This document shows positions 1 to 8,887 of a stretch of DNA of 64,000 bases, in pieces. A model generated the notes under the pieces. The model was not told the DNA's origin and searched no databases. It saw nothing but the letters and a program-made list of their open reading frames with translations. The position numbers and the translations under genes are program-made. This DNA is from Acinetobacter silvestris (GTDB lineage Bacteria > Pseudomonadota > Gammaproteobacteria > Pseudomonadales > Moraxellaceae): contig NZ_NEGB01000005.1 in assembly GCF_002135235.1 (NCBI RefSeq), positions 62,001-126,000 of the forward strand. Direction: 5' to 3'. How positions within the stretch are numbered: the stretch's first letter is position 1; each line of letters starts with the position of its first letter.

Positions 1-247
1 TATACATTGAATAGCATTCACATCAGCGATATTATAAAAGTTTAAACAGCTAAAAATTTCAGTTATATGCTAGAAATCAACCCCATTATTTTAATTAATC
101 AACTTGAAACCATTCCAATTAAATACTAATTCTAAACAATTATTCAAAATATCATAAAATTCTTGGATATTTACTCGGGAAAATACGATACTCCGCGAGA
201 ATATTATTAAGAATTTCTTAAATTATTAATAATTACGTAATCAACAT

Positions 248-276
248 AAAAAGAGCAGATATTTATCTGCTCTTTA
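248..276 (-). terminator. Rho-independent terminator of the nitroreductase gene
   Basis: A perfect inverted repeat (AAAGAGCAGATA and its complement around a short A/T loop) lies just past the stop codon of the minus-strand nitroreductase gene. Read on the minus strand, it ends in a run of T. The preceding 247 bases are A+T-rich and show no gene. Confidence 0.8.
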
Positions 277-300
277 GTTTTTATCTACACCATAAGGTAA

Positions 301-903
301 TTATTTAAACACTTTAAAACGAACCGCATTGTCAATAAATGATTTTTCACCAGCAGGTGCTTCAATCGAACCTAAGACCAGTTGTGCTCGTAATTTCCAA
401 TTCGATGGAATTTCCCATTTAGCATGTACTTGATCATCAATGATTGGATTATAATGTTGTAACGACGCACCTACACCCTGTTCAGCCAAAGCCGTCCAAG
501 TTGCCAATTGTGCCATAGCAGTGGAATGTTCAGACCAAACAGGAAAGTTATCTGCATAAGCGGGGAACTGATCCTGCATCATTTTAACCACGTCCATATC
601 TTCAAAAAATAATACTGTTCCTACACCTGCCGCAAAACTTGCAATTTTGGCTTGAGTTCGTGCTTCTGCTTCTTCATCACGTAAAAACTCTTTTAACTTC
701 TCAAAAACCACCTTCCAAAAAGCTTCATGTTCCTGACCAAACAACAAAACTGCGCGTGATGATTGTGAGTTAAAGGATGATGGCGAATGAATAATGGCAT
801 TTTCAATAATTTCAGTCAGCGCTTCAGTACTGTGTTTGACATTTTTACCAATTGAATAAATGGTACGACGATTTTCTAGCAAGCTTTGGAAGTTATTTGA
901 CAT
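301..903 (-). CDS. Nitroreductase family protein
   Basis: A 200-residue protein of the FMN-dependent nitroreductase family, in the compact fungal HBN1/YdgI-like branch rather than the longer NfsB branch. What shows this is the N-terminal ENRRTIYSIG segment, where an arginine pair contacts FMN phosphate in the family, the IIHSPSSFNSQSSRAVLLFG segment that binds flavin, and the late GVGASLQHYNP motif. Such enzymes are cytoplasmic dimers that reduce nitro groups or quinones with NAD(P)H; the true substrate cannot be read from sequence. It is a single-gene unit with its own terminator. The length is normal for the branch and no damage is seen. Confidence 0.85.
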   Translation of the reverse strand: MSNNFQSLLENRRTIYSIGKNVKHSTEALTEIIENAIIHSPSSFNSQSSRAVLLFGQEHEAFWKVVFEKLKEFLRDEEAEARTQAKIASFAAGVGTVLFFEDMDVVKMMQDQFPAYADNFPVWSEHSTAMAQLATWTALAEQGVGASLQHYNPIIDDQVHAKWEIPSNWKLRAQLVLGSIEAPAGEKSFIDNAVRFKVFK

Positions 904-1000
904 TGTTAAGTCCTGTTTTTGATTATTGAATGAGTATAAGCTGCGATTTAAACTTAAAAAATATTTTTATGATTGTTTTTCGTTGCTTTTTATAAACAAA

Positions 1001-1029
1001 ATAAAAGGACAGAATTTCTGTCCTTTTAT
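1001..1029 (-). terminator. Rho-independent terminator
   Basis: A long perfect hairpin (ATAAAAGGACAGAA with its complement) sits directly downstream of the minus-strand gene ending at 1053. It is symmetric with A and T flanks and could work in both directions. Confidence 0.8.
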
Positions 1030-1052
1030 TGATATTTCAAGACGATATGTGA

Positions 1053-1547
1053 TTATGAAAATTTTGCATTTAATACACTGCTAGATACATCATTTTTCCA
1101 CAAATCACGTAATACAGGTAAATAAAACTTTTCACCTAAATCTATAAGTTCTGCATCAATCAAACCATGAATTTCATGCATAAATAAATAGTCCAGTTCC
1201 ACGCTTGTTAACAGTTTGTGTTGCTTGGCAAATTCTTTACGTTTTACTTGTGCTTTTTTCACCATTTGATCGGCAAAATCTTTATTTTTAAATTGGCGAA
1301 TAGCTTGTAAGCGAAGTTCAATAATGCCCCAACCGCTGAGTAATTTCTTAAATATCTCAAAATCTTTATTGGTTGATTCCCAAGTCATATTATCCAAGTT
1401 TTCATCATCTGGAAGTACAGGCAGAAGCAATTCCATGACACTTGGAAAAATCTTTTTAAAACTTAAAACGAATTTAACTGGATGCTCACCTGGATAATCT
1501 TTAAATTGAACATGGCTCTGAACATCAGTTAAATAAATATCGAACAT
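1053..1547 (-). CDS. Hypothetical protein
   Basis: A 164-residue protein that I do not recognise. It has no signal peptide or membrane segment and is rich in lysine, leucine and phenylalanine, with long predicted helices. There is one basic stretch around residues 85-110 (KNKDFADQMVKKAQVKRKEF). It is probably soluble and cytoplasmic. The gene stands alone between two terminator hairpins, codon use resembles its neighbours, and it has a clear terminator, so it is probably a real gene. Nothing in the context hints at a function. Confidence 0.65.
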   Translation of the reverse strand: MFDIYLTDVQSHVQFKDYPGEHPVKFVLSFKKIFPSVMELLLPVLPDDENLDNMTWESTNKDFEIFKKLLSGWGIIELRLQAIRQFKNKDFADQMVKKAQVKRKEFAKQHKLLTSVELDYLFMHEIHGLIDAELIDLGEKFYLPVLRDLWKNDVSSSVLNAKFS

Positions 1548-1794
1548 TAAAAAGATCCTAAAGTAAAATTCTGTTTTTTATCGCTTTATTTTTAGGCTCG
1601 CAAAATAAATGCAAAACTAAAACAAAATGAGAAAAGAAAAAGAGAGGCATTTTAACAATTATGACAGTTTATGCAATGCCAATTGAGGTATTAAAAATCA
1701 CAACGATATGAGTCATAGCGGACTAGATTCACTCTGCATGAATCAAATATCCATCTACAAGCTTTATACATTTTGATGTGCAACTTTCGGGTAG

Positions 1795-1908
1795 CTCTGG
1801 TTGGGTTACTCTGCTTATACTAGTAAAGAAGTTGAGCAAACAGCTCATACAGCAATTGAAGCTATTGTTAAATGCTTTATTGAGAAAAAATTAGGTAGTG
1901 ATATTTAG
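1795..1908 (+). pseudogene. Short C-terminal gene remnant
   Basis: In the otherwise gene-free stretch 1548-1982, one frame reads as a coherent protein tail (GYSAYTSKEVEQTAHTAIEA, then a lysine-rich end and a stop at 1906). It is closed upstream by an in-frame stop and has no start codon or ribosome site. I take it as the end of a lost gene; the parent family is not recognised. The rest of the gap shows nothing. Confidence 0.35.
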
Positions 1909-1982
1909 TTTAAACAAGAAGCTAACTTGCTCATTTCTACAAGTTTATTCAATATTTAGAGAGTTACAATCTATGCAAAAAT

Positions 1983-2204
1983 TTGACGGTAACATTAAAA
2001 ATAACTGATGAAAAACTAACACAACAGTTAATTCCTGCTCGCTTTATTCCAGAAACACCAGAAGAGCATAAAGGCAAAAATATGGTTTATATTTTTGATA
2101 GCGAGGATTCATTTAATCTAACTTATGATGAATTAGTTGAAATTGTGAGCAAAGCCAAAATGGCTGGTCCTAGAATGATTCCAGTGTTAGGGATAGTAAA
2201 ATAA
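1983..2204 (+). CDS. Small hypothetical protein
   Basis: A 73-residue soluble protein with no recognised domain. The only usable start is a TTG at 1983, because the ATG at 1973 is in another frame and stops at once. The only purine-rich stretch upstream (GAGAG) is rather far away, so the start is uncertain. The stop codon lies one base before the ATG of the membrane-protein gene at 2206, so the two are probably translated together and may act together. It could also be the trimmed end of a longer gene. Confidence 0.5.
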   Translation: MTVTLKITDEKLTQQLIPARFIPETPEEHKGKNMVYIFDSEDSFNLTYDELVEIVSKAKMAGPRMIPVLGIVK

Positions 2205-2205
2205 T

Positions 2206-2910
2206 ATGAAATTAAAATCACCAATGTTTTGGGTGTACCTTACTGTAAATTTATATCTAATAAGTATGCTTGTATTTGTGAGTGTCGAATTTTTTGGAGA
2301 TTCTGATTTTAATAAAATTTCAGCATTTGGGTCAGTGTTAGGTGGGATAGGAACATGTTTTGCTGCTTTTGTTGCTCTTTACTTTTATAATGATTGGAAG
2401 GAACAACACAATGCTCAAATTAAATACAACTATCTAAATAATACTATCTCCATCTTAAGAAGTGATTTAGTTTCAATAGCCCCTATTTTGAATAAGGTGA
2501 TTATTGCTGGTGAAAAATATCAACATGAAGATATTGTAAGCTTAGTGGATTTTGATCTAAAAATAGTCCATGAATTATACTCCTCACATAAAACCGCAGA
2601 TTTACTTTTTAAAGAATATTATTCAGTTTTTAAAGATGATAGCACTTATCTGCTATATCTAAAATTTAGTTACATAATGGAAAAAACACTTAACTCACTA
2701 CTTACGATACACTCAATTGCTTCAGATCTAGAAAAACTTGAAGAAATAACCAGACAACTGCAAATCGTCGCGATACCCCATAAATTCAATAAAAATACCA
2801 TTACAAGTCATAATATTTGTAAAATGCTTCCATTAGATCTGTACAGACAAGTTGAAGTCTATTATTTTTCTATTATTGACTATCTAACCAATTATAAAAT
2901 AAAAGAATAA
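2206..2910 (+). CDS. Two-helix membrane protein of unknown function
   Basis: A 234-residue protein with two hydrophobic helices at the N terminus (about residues 8-30 and 40-61). A long, mostly helical hydrophilic domain follows, predicted to face the cytoplasm. The architecture, two membrane spans followed by a soluble helical tail, occurs in many accessory-genome proteins, some linked to phage defence, but no specific family is recognised here. It follows the 73-residue gene at 1983 with a one-base gap, which argues for a two-gene operon. No clear terminator follows, only a weak AAAGC/GCTTT hairpin near 2935-2958. Confidence 0.6.
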   Translation: MKLKSPMFWVYLTVNLYLISMLVFVSVEFFGDSDFNKISAFGSVLGGIGTCFAAFVALYFYNDWKEQHNAQIKYNYLNNTISILRSDLVSIAPILNKVIIAGEKYQHEDIVSLVDFDLKIVHELYSSHKTADLLFKEYYSVFKDDSTYLLYLKFSYIMEKTLNSLLTIHSIASDLEKLEEITRQLQIVAIPHKFNKNTITSHNICKMLPLDLYRQVEVYYFSIIDYLTNYKIKE

Positions 2911-3050
2911 TACATTTTAAAATCCTCTAAAACAAAGCCCTCACTTAGAGAGCTTTCACACATATCCCGACATTAACACTGATATTAATTGAATGGGCTG
3001 TGCAGCCTGAGAACAAAATACACAGCATTATAAATAATTTTTTAGATTTT

Positions 3051-4094
3051 CTAATTACCTAAAAATGTAAATGGTTTTGTTATTACAAATGATAAATTAG
3101 TCTTACCTGCGTATACCTTTGCCTGATCAACGCCCAAATCTAATTTTTTTGTTTGACCATCATTAAAGTTTATATCATTTAAATCGACCCAAAATATATT
3201 TGGTGATACAGCTGATTCAAAAAAATAGCGACCACGTTTATGATCAACTACAGTTCTCCATCTTGTAGATGAAATATTAGGCTCTTCCTCGGTATTCAGC
3301 CCAAATGGTACAGATGCATTTCGAATTACACTAAATACGCTGGCGAGTGAATGTTCAGCTGACGTATTTTTAGGAATAGCATTTATATAGAAAGATGCTC
3401 GAGCAAAACGATCTGCTGCTCGATTTGTCCCTGGTAGCATAGTTGTACCACCTATTGCCTTCCAATAACTATTTAAAGCAAGCTGTTGTTCAAAAATAGG
3501 AGAGTTGGTCATTACTTGATAAGCACGATTATGATGAATTACCTGTTTTCCATTAATGTATTCAATAATCGCACTATCACCTGTAGCATCTGAAATAGAT
3601 AAATGTAATGTTGCTAATCGCTTCTCACCTGGTACCGCATCTGTTACAACTAGAAACGGTTCTTTTTCCAAGGCTGTAATTGCCTCATTAACCGTGGAAA
3701 AATTATCTAAAACATATTGTGCCCAAAGTGAAATACTCAGCTGTGGTTTATTGTTATTTTTTATCTCTGGATATTCTGACTCAACCAACCAGAGTAAATT
3801 TGCATTCAATCCTTTTTCATTTACACCATCAGTTGTGGAAATATCATAACCTGTCGCAACAACACTCCCATATTTAGACGTCCATTTAATCGACTTAGGA
3901 CCTGACATTCCCGTACGATTTACTTTATTAGGCAGAATCCATAGATTAGTCCCAACATCACTTTTCCAATCCATAGAACGCGCGGTCATTACATCATTAT
4001 CGCCAAGATAAACAACACGAGTACATGCCATCGTAAGCTCTCCAACAATTAAAAGACCCGTAGTAAACAACATTTTTTTTAGAGTTTTATTCAT
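3051..4094 (-). CDS. Exported linear amide C-N hydrolase (choloylglycine hydrolase/penicillin V acylase family)
   Basis: A 347-residue N-terminal-nucleophile hydrolase that cleaves linear amide bonds, as bile-salt hydrolases, penicillin V acylases and some acyl-homoserine-lactone acylases do. A signal peptide of about 23 residues ends in TMA, immediately before CTRVVY. Signal cleavage would expose Cys24 as the N-terminal catalytic nucleophile, as in secreted Gram-negative members. The family's SMDW motif (ARSMDW) follows. The ribosome site AAGGAT is well placed for the ATG at 4094. It lies 12 bases behind the barrel protein gene at 4107 on the same strand, so the two are probably one operon. 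The substrate is not visible; bile salts, penicillin V and AHL signals are all possible. Confidence 0.85.
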   Translation of the reverse strand: MNKTLKKMLFTTGLLIVGELTMACTRVVYLGDNDVMTARSMDWKSDVGTNLWILPNKVNRTGMSGPKSIKWTSKYGSVVATGYDISTTDGVNEKGLNANLLWLVESEYPEIKNNNKPQLSISLWAQYVLDNFSTVNEAITALEKEPFLVVTDAVPGEKRLATLHLSISDATGDSAIIEYINGKQVIHHNRAYQVMTNSPIFEQQLALNSYWKAIGGTTMLPGTNRAADRFARASFYINAIPKNTSAEHSLASVFSVIRNASVPFGLNTEEEPNISSTRWRTVVDHKRGRYFFESAVSPNIFWVDLNDINFNDGQTKKLDLGVDQAKVYAGKTNLSFVITKPFTFLGN

Positions 4095-4106
4095 TATCTT
4101 ATCCTT

Positions 4107-4862
4107 TTAAAAAATAGGTAAATTTAGACCAATAACTGGACCATGTTGCCTAATATCCCAGTTAAAATTATTAGAATGATAGTCCTGTTTAAGATAGCGA
4201 TAACCACCCCTTATGTTTACCTCTCGATTAAATATGGGCAAGCGATATCCTAGATAAGTTTGAGCAGAGATAGTATTTTCTGTACCAAAAGTAATCTCAG
4301 TTGCTAAATTCCATGGTGAATCGAAATTATATTTAAATCGACTCCCCCAATAAAACTCATGCCAAGATTTATCTGTTTCAGCAATTTTATTTAAAATCGT
4401 AAGTTTTGCATTTACTTTAGTGTGATGTATGCCAATGGTGGGCTCAACAATCAATTTATTTTGATTCTTTTTTGTTATTTGTGGTGAATTAAAGGCTTGA
4501 AAATATATACCATAACTGCTTTGATCTAATTTAGTACTCAAAGCTATAGGAAGCTGCATTAACTCTTTTTCCTGAGAAATTTTTACAATTTTTTTATCTA
4601 CATATACCCCCCATTTTCCTTTGCTCACATCAATGTGTGCCATAAAAGATTGATCAAGGTTCTTAAGAGTCTCTTTGAAAGGTTGATCTACATCATATTT
4701 AATATTTCCTTTACCAATCGAACCATCTACATCTGCTGCAAATACATATAGATTTAAATTGATTTTAGGTGTTCCCTTGAATGTTTCTATAAAGCTATTT
4801 GCAAAAGAGAATGGGGTTAATACCATCCCCGTGATTAGAAATAAATAACGCTTAATTTTCAT
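4107..4862 (-). CDS. Outer-membrane beta-barrel-like exported protein
   Basis: A 251-residue exported protein. The N terminus is a signal peptide ending in SFA (cleavage before residue 22). The mature part alternates hydrophobic and polar residues and ends in phenylalanine (GLNLPIF), as outer-membrane barrels do. The segment near residues 36-80 (LNLYVFAADVDGSIGKGNI, then GKWGVYVDK) resembles a common proteobacterial barrel family with a YxWAAxxxGxx opening. The gene is the first of a probable two-gene operon with the amide hydrolase behind it, suggesting a joint role at the cell envelope, such as substrate entry; that is inference. Confidence 0.65.
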   Translation of the reverse strand: MKIKRYLFLITGMVLTPFSFANSFIETFKGTPKINLNLYVFAADVDGSIGKGNIKYDVDQPFKETLKNLDQSFMAHIDVSKGKWGVYVDKKIVKISQEKELMQLPIALSTKLDQSSYGIYFQAFNSPQITKKNQNKLIVEPTIGIHHTKVNAKLTILNKIAETDKSWHEFYWGSRFKYNFDSPWNLATEITFGTENTISAQTYLGYRLPIFNREVNIRGGYRYLKQDYHSNNFNWDIRQHGPVIGLNLPIF

Positions 4863-4963
4863 AATACTTCCAATATTTTTATAATTAAGTAATATATTTT
4901 TATCATATGTTCAAATTTTAGACCACGACCAAATGAATCATTTTTTATTCTAATTATTACTCA

Positions 4964-5092
4964 AAGCCCCCTAAAGGGCTTTTTTAAACACTACTTTTTT
5001 ACTTGCTCTTCAATTTAAAAAATTACACTAAACTCTAATCATCTGTTTGCAAATCTTGTATTTAATGACCATTGAAAGATGCACAATCCATT
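4964..5092. repeat. Dispersed noncoding repeat, copy A
   Basis: This intergenic stretch begins with a hairpin (AAAGCCCCCTAAAGGGCTTT) and T-run. It continues through a segment that recurs at 32,716-32,834. Shared words include ACACTAAACT, then CAAATCTTGTATTTAATGAC followed by CATTGAAAGATGCACAATC here and CATTAAAAGATATACAATC there. No reading frame is kept. It fills most of the gap between the barrel-protein gene and fumC; the remaining bases to 5180 hold nothing else visible. Confidence 0.7.
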
Positions 5093-5180
5093 TTAAAATG
5101 AATAATCTTAAAGTTGGTAAATCAGCATAAACTTTGGCAGGTCATGCAACTCAACAGATGATTAAATTTATGCTTTAGCT

Positions 5181-6575
5181 TTATTTAGCATTAGGATGAA
5201 CCATTTTTTCAGGTTGAACGACTTCATCAAATTGCTCAGCTGTGACCAATTCTAATTCCACGGCGACCTCTTTAAGTGTCTTACCTTGCTTATAGGCAGT
5301 TTTTGCAACTTTGGCAGCATTTTCATACCCAATTACAGGGTTTAATGCAGTCACCAACATCAATGAGTTATGTAGGAAGTAATCAATTTTTTCACGGTTT
5401 GGTTCAATTCCGACTGCGCAATGTTCATTAAAGCTATTACAGGCATCACCCAAAAGTTGAATGGACTGAATCAAGTTATAGCCTATTACGGGCATAAATA
5501 CATTTAACTCGAAATTACCTGAAGCACCCGCAATATTAATGGTAGTGTCATTCCCCATGACTTGGGCAACCACCATAGTCATCGCTTCGCACTGCGTTGG
5601 ATTAACTTTACCCGGCATAATACTTGAACCTGGCTCATTTTCAGGGAGATGAAATTCGCCCAAACCACAACGAGGGCCACTTGCCAACCATCGAATATCA
5701 TTGGCGATTTTATTTAGACTTGCCGCCAATGTTTTGAGCGAGCCTGAAGCAAATACAGCAGCATCACGTCCAGCTAATGCTTCAAATTTATTCGGTGCTG
5801 TAATAAAAGGTAAACCAGTCAATCGTGCTAATTCTGTAGCCGCTTTTTCTGCATAATCTAGATGAGCATTTAAACCAGTACCTACTGCAGTACCCCCGAG
5901 AGGTAATTCATACAGCCAAACTAAAGCTTGTTGTAGGCGTTTAATGCCATGATCTAATTGAGAAACATAACCACTAAATTCTTGTCCAAGTGTTAATGGC
6001 GTTGCATCTTGCAAATGCGTCCGTCCAATTTTAACAATATCTTTAAAATCGATAACTTTTTGGTTCAAAGTGTCACGCAACTGCTGAACCGCAGGTATTA
6101 ATAACTCGTTAATTTGTAAACTTGCCGCCACATGAATCGCGGTTGGAAATGAATCATTGGTTGATTGCGCACGGTTGACATGATCATTGGGATGTACTGG
6201 TTTCTGAGAACCTAAAGCATTACCTAATTTTTGATTGGCAATGTTAGCAATCACTTCATTACAGTTCATATTACTTTGCGTACCAGAGCCTGTTTGCCAA
6301 ACCACCAATGGAAATTGAGAATCCCATTTTCCAGCAATCACTTCATCCGCTGCATTAACAATATATTGAGATAATTCATGCGGAATTTGCTGTAATTCAG
6401 CATTGGTAATAGCAGCCGCCTTTTTAACCAAGCCCATGGCACGAATCATTGGCCTAGGCATGCGTTCCGTGCCTATTTTAAAATTCTCCACGCTCCGCTG
6501 AGTCTGTGCACCCCACATTGCGTCACTAGGAACTTCAACATCACCCATGGTGTCATGTTCGGTACGTGTTTGCAT
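5181..6575 (-). CDS. fumC: Class II fumarate hydratase
   Basis: Fumarase C, 464 residues, interconverts fumarate and L-malate in the TCA cycle in the cytoplasm. It is the heat-stable class without an iron-sulfur cluster, usually a homotetramer. The superfamily signature [11 protein letters not shown] is intact, as are the [14 protein letters not shown] substrate-site segment and the [10 protein letters not shown] catalytic-histidine motif. The reading frame is open to 6608, but the start is set at 6575, where [11 protein letters not shown] begins like other FumC proteins and AGAGG lies at the right distance. A Fur-like site lies about 100 bases upstream, fitting known iron-dependent use of FumC in other gamma-proteobacteria. 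Single-gene unit. Confidence 0.97.
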   Translation of the reverse strand: MQTRTEHDTMGDVEVPSDAMWGAQTQRSVENFKIGTERMPRPMIRAMGLVKKAAAITNAELQQIPHELSQYIVNAADEVIAGKWDSQFPLVVWQTGSGTQSNMNCNEVIANIANQKLGNALGSQKPVHPNDHVNRAQSTNDSFPTAIHVAASLQINELLIPAVQQLRDTLNQKVIDFKDIVKIGRTHLQDATPLTLGQEFSGYVSQLDHGIKRLQQALVWLYELPLGGTAVGTGLNAHLDYAEKAATELARLTGLPFITAPNKFEALAGRDAAVFASGSLKTLAASLNKIANDIRWLASGPRCGLGEFHLPENEPGSSIMPGKVNPTQCEAMTMVVAQVMGNDTTINIAGASGNFELNVFMPVIGYNLIQSIQLLGDACNSFNEHCAVGIEPNREKIDYFLHNSLMLVTALNPVIGYENAAKVAKTAYKQGKTLKEVAVELELVTAEQFDEVVQPEKMVHPNAK

Positions 6576-6670
6576 ATCAACCTCTAGTTTTTTAATTAAG
6601 ATGATCACGGTTTTTGAACGTTTACTTGCAATCGCTAGCCTAATAGATGATAATCAAGCCACCCATTAAT

Positions 6671-6689
6671 GTAAATAATTATCATTATC
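6671..6689 (-). promoter_or_regulatory. Fur-box-like site upstream of fumC
   Basis: Read on the minus strand the site is GATAATGATAATTATTTAC, which matches 16 of 19 positions of the classic Fur consensus. It lies between fumC and the end of the galE-like gene, 96 bases before the fumC start, so it fits a promoter operator. Fur binding is inferred from the match alone. Confidence 0.6.
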
Positions 6690-6692
6690 AAT

Positions 6693-7697
6693 TTATTTGA
6701 AATTTAATGTATTCTGATAAAAACGCCACTCATCTTCAATCATTTGTTTTAATGCTCGTTTTGAATGCCAATTCAATTGTTCCTTAGCTTTTTTACTATT
6801 TGAAGCCGTTTGTGCTAATTCTTCAAATTGATACGCCGCTTCTACTGTTTTAATACGACTATTTGTAACGGATGTAACAATCTCAAGTAATTTTTGGATA
6901 GAAGATACTTCGCCAGCAATATCAAAACTTTCACAACAATTATGCTGTTGTTGTAACCAATATAAACTGGCTTGAATCGCTTCGCAAACATCAAGTACAT
7001 GTACAAAACTTCGCTCTGTTGTTTTATCTGTCGTATCTACATAATTTTGTAATTCAATCGAATCACGTTGCATTGCAGCAACTTGCATCGCCAAAGGCAC
7101 TATGTTTTTAGGCAACGGTGGAACCAACTCTCCCATTACTCCATGTTCAAATGCACCAGCAACATTCGCAATACGTAAAATAGCAATTCGCCATTCATTA
7201 TCCGTCCGGAAAGTATCACCAATAATCGCTTCAATCATTTGTTGAGATTTTATATAAGGATTTGGATAAGTGTAATTAAAGGGTGTATTTTCATTCAAGG
7301 TTAAACTAGATTGCCCATACACCGCTAAACTAGACAAATGAACTAAGTTACGAATCCCTGTACGTTGCATAGCACGCAACAAACTCATAATACAACTTAC
7401 ATTATCATTATAATATTCAAGTGGTTTAAGTCGTGATTCTTCTATCGATTTGAAACCTGCTGCATGAATAACCGCATCAATCGGATATTGCTCAAACACT
7501 TTATTCAATGCAGGTGTATTGCGCACATCAATTTTAACAAAAGGCACAAACATACCCGTTATATACTCGAGTCGCTCCAAGACTTGTAAGTTCGCATTGG
7601 CTAAGTTATCCACAATGACGACTTCTTGTCCCTGAGCAAGCAAGCTTAAAACCACATGCGAGCCAATAAAGCCTAAACCACCAGTCACCAAAATCAT
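6693..7697 (-). CDS. galE: UDP-glucose 4-epimerase-like NAD-dependent epimerase/dehydratase
   Basis: A 334-residue extended short-chain dehydrogenase most like GalE, which converts UDP-glucose and UDP-galactose for envelope sugars. The NAD-binding GGLGFIGSH motif is at residues 6-14. The catalytic serine region LSSLAVYG (about 121-128) and Tyr148 are present. However, the family's Tyr-x3-Lys pair reads YIKSQ, so residue 152 is Gln where GalE has its catalytic Lys. The codon is CAA and the frame is undamaged. The protein may have altered or lost epimerase activity, so the gene name is by similarity only. It is not next to other sugar genes and is divergent from tusD. Confidence 0.7.
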   Translation of the reverse strand: MILVTGGLGFIGSHVVLSLLAQGQEVVIVDNLANANLQVLERLEYITGMFVPFVKIDVRNTPALNKVFEQYPIDAVIHAAGFKSIEESRLKPLEYYNDNVSCIMSLLRAMQRTGIRNLVHLSSLAVYGQSSLTLNENTPFNYTYPNPYIKSQQMIEAIIGDTFRTDNEWRIAILRIANVAGAFEHGVMGELVPPLPKNIVPLAMQVAAMQRDSIELQNYVDTTDKTTERSFVHVLDVCEAIQASLYWLQQQHNCCESFDIAGEVSSIQKLLEIVTSVTNSRIKTVEAAYQFEELAQTASNSKKAKEQLNWHSKRALKQMIEDEWRFYQNTLNFK

Positions 7698-7767
7698 TGT
7701 ATACTACCTATTTGTTATCAAGTTTGAATCACGCCTAAGTTGCCGTGTATTCATCAAGTGAAGTTCA

Positions 7768-8136
7768 ATGAGTACCTTATTACTAATTACCGCTACACCG
7801 AGTTCTATCCATGCTTGGCATGCTTTGGGTCTTGCCCAAGCTTTAAAAGCGAAAAATGTAGATTTCCGCGTGTTCTTCTATCAAGACGCTGTTGCTGTTG
7901 CGAATAGCTTGCAATGGGTTCCGGATGATCAGCGAAATTTAACTGTAGAATGGCAAAAATTGTCTGTCAGACTTCCTGTCTGTGTAAGTGCTGCTTTAGC
8001 ACGCGGTATTACAGATCAGGAGAATGCACAACGTCATCAGATTCACACCCATAATCTTGCTCAAGGCTTTGAGCTGGTTGGTCTAGGTGAACTTGCTGAT
8101 GCAGTTCAATCTACAGAGCGTCTTATTCAATTCTAA
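7768..8136 (+). CDS. tusD: Sulfur relay protein TusD
   Basis: A 122-residue DsrE-fold protein. TusD is the sulfur-carrying subunit of the TusBCD complex, which takes persulfide sulfur from TusA and hands it to TusE for 2-thiolation of the tRNA wobble uridine by MnmA. The acceptor cysteine is seen as Cys72 in LPVCVSAALARGI, matching the active Cys78 of the E. coli protein. It is the first of four adjacent genes in the order D-C-B-E, 43 bases before tusC, clearly one operon. It is divergent from the galE-like gene. Confidence 0.9.
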   Translation: MSTLLLITATPSSIHAWHALGLAQALKAKNVDFRVFFYQDAVAVANSLQWVPDDQRNLTVEWQKLSVRLPVCVSAALARGITDQENAQRHQIHTHNLAQGFELVGLGELADAVQSTERLIQF

Positions 8137-8179
8137 GTCGTTATTCTAGTTATATTGTTGCAATTCAAAGGTAAATTGT

Positions 8180-8530
8180 GTGAAAACTGTACTCATTATT
8201 TTAACTCAGTCCAATTTGACTAGCTTACAAGTGCATGAAAGCTTATCTGCAACCATGGTACTTGCAACCTTTGGTAGTGAAGTTAAGGTTTTGCTGCAAG
8301 AAGCTGGACTAAGTTTGTTAAAATCAGAACTCACTTTTGATCACTTAAAACAAGCCTTTAAAGTGGCCTCAAATATGGTCGATAGTTTTGAATTTTATGA
8401 CTTAACACCAATTCTCATCGAACATAAGAACAAGAATTCTCACTTTGTTACAGAGTCTCAACAAGAACTTGAGTTTATCGAGCTTAATGCTGCATTCATT
8501 CAATCTTTTGATCATGTTTTGTATTGGTAA
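8180..8530 (+). CDS. tusC: Sulfur relay protein TusC
   Basis: A 116-residue DsrF-like subunit of the TusBCD heterohexamer. It begins with GTG at 8180, preceded by AAAGG at normal spacing; no better ATG exists. The DsrE/F fold shows as a hydrophobic first strand (KTVLIILTQSN), and as in other TusC proteins there is no catalytic cysteine. It lies 11 bases before tusB. Confidence 0.85.
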   Translation: MKTVLIILTQSNLTSLQVHESLSATMVLATFGSEVKVLLQEAGLSLLKSELTFDHLKQAFKVASNMVDSFEFYDLTPILIEHKNKNSHFVTESQQELEFIELNAAFIQSFDHVLYW

Positions 8531-8541
8531 TTGAGTAAATT

Positions 8542-8829
8542 ATGAAATCTAATCAAACCCTATATTTAGTCCAATCGACTTATGCACATACTGATGCAGC
8601 ACTCAATAAACTGCTTCAAATACATACTATGCATGATGCCATTATTCTCATGGGTGATTCTGTTCTTTTTGCCGAGGATCAACGGCTGATGCATTTAGAA
8701 AATATCTATATATTAGAAAATGATGCTGAAATTTTAGTGAGTAACCTACCTACTCATATTCAGTGTATTCACTATGCACAATTTGCAGATTTAATTCTTA
8801 ACTTCACACGCAGCATAAGTTTAAAATAG
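8542..8829 (+). CDS. tusB: Sulfur relay protein TusB
   Basis: A 95-residue DsrH-like subunit of TusBCD, of normal length. The N-terminal strand TLYLVQSTYAHTDAALNKLL and the later AIILMGDSVLFA segment fit the family. Identification rests partly on its place between tusC and tusE, as TusB sequences diverge quickly. A 58-base gap separates it from tusE. Confidence 0.82.
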   Translation: MKSNQTLYLVQSTYAHTDAALNKLLQIHTMHDAIILMGDSVLFAEDQRLMHLENIYILENDAEILVSNLPTHIQCIHYAQFADLILNFTRSISLK

Positions 8830-8887
8830 TGCGAACCTTGATAGCTCAGTTTAACTCTTGAGAATTTTAATTTGCTTAGGCTAATTT

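Noticed and set aside
4967..4986. Terminator for fumC
   Set aside because: The hairpin lies about 195 bases past the fumC stop and its T-run is on the opposite strand; it belongs to the dispersed repeat.
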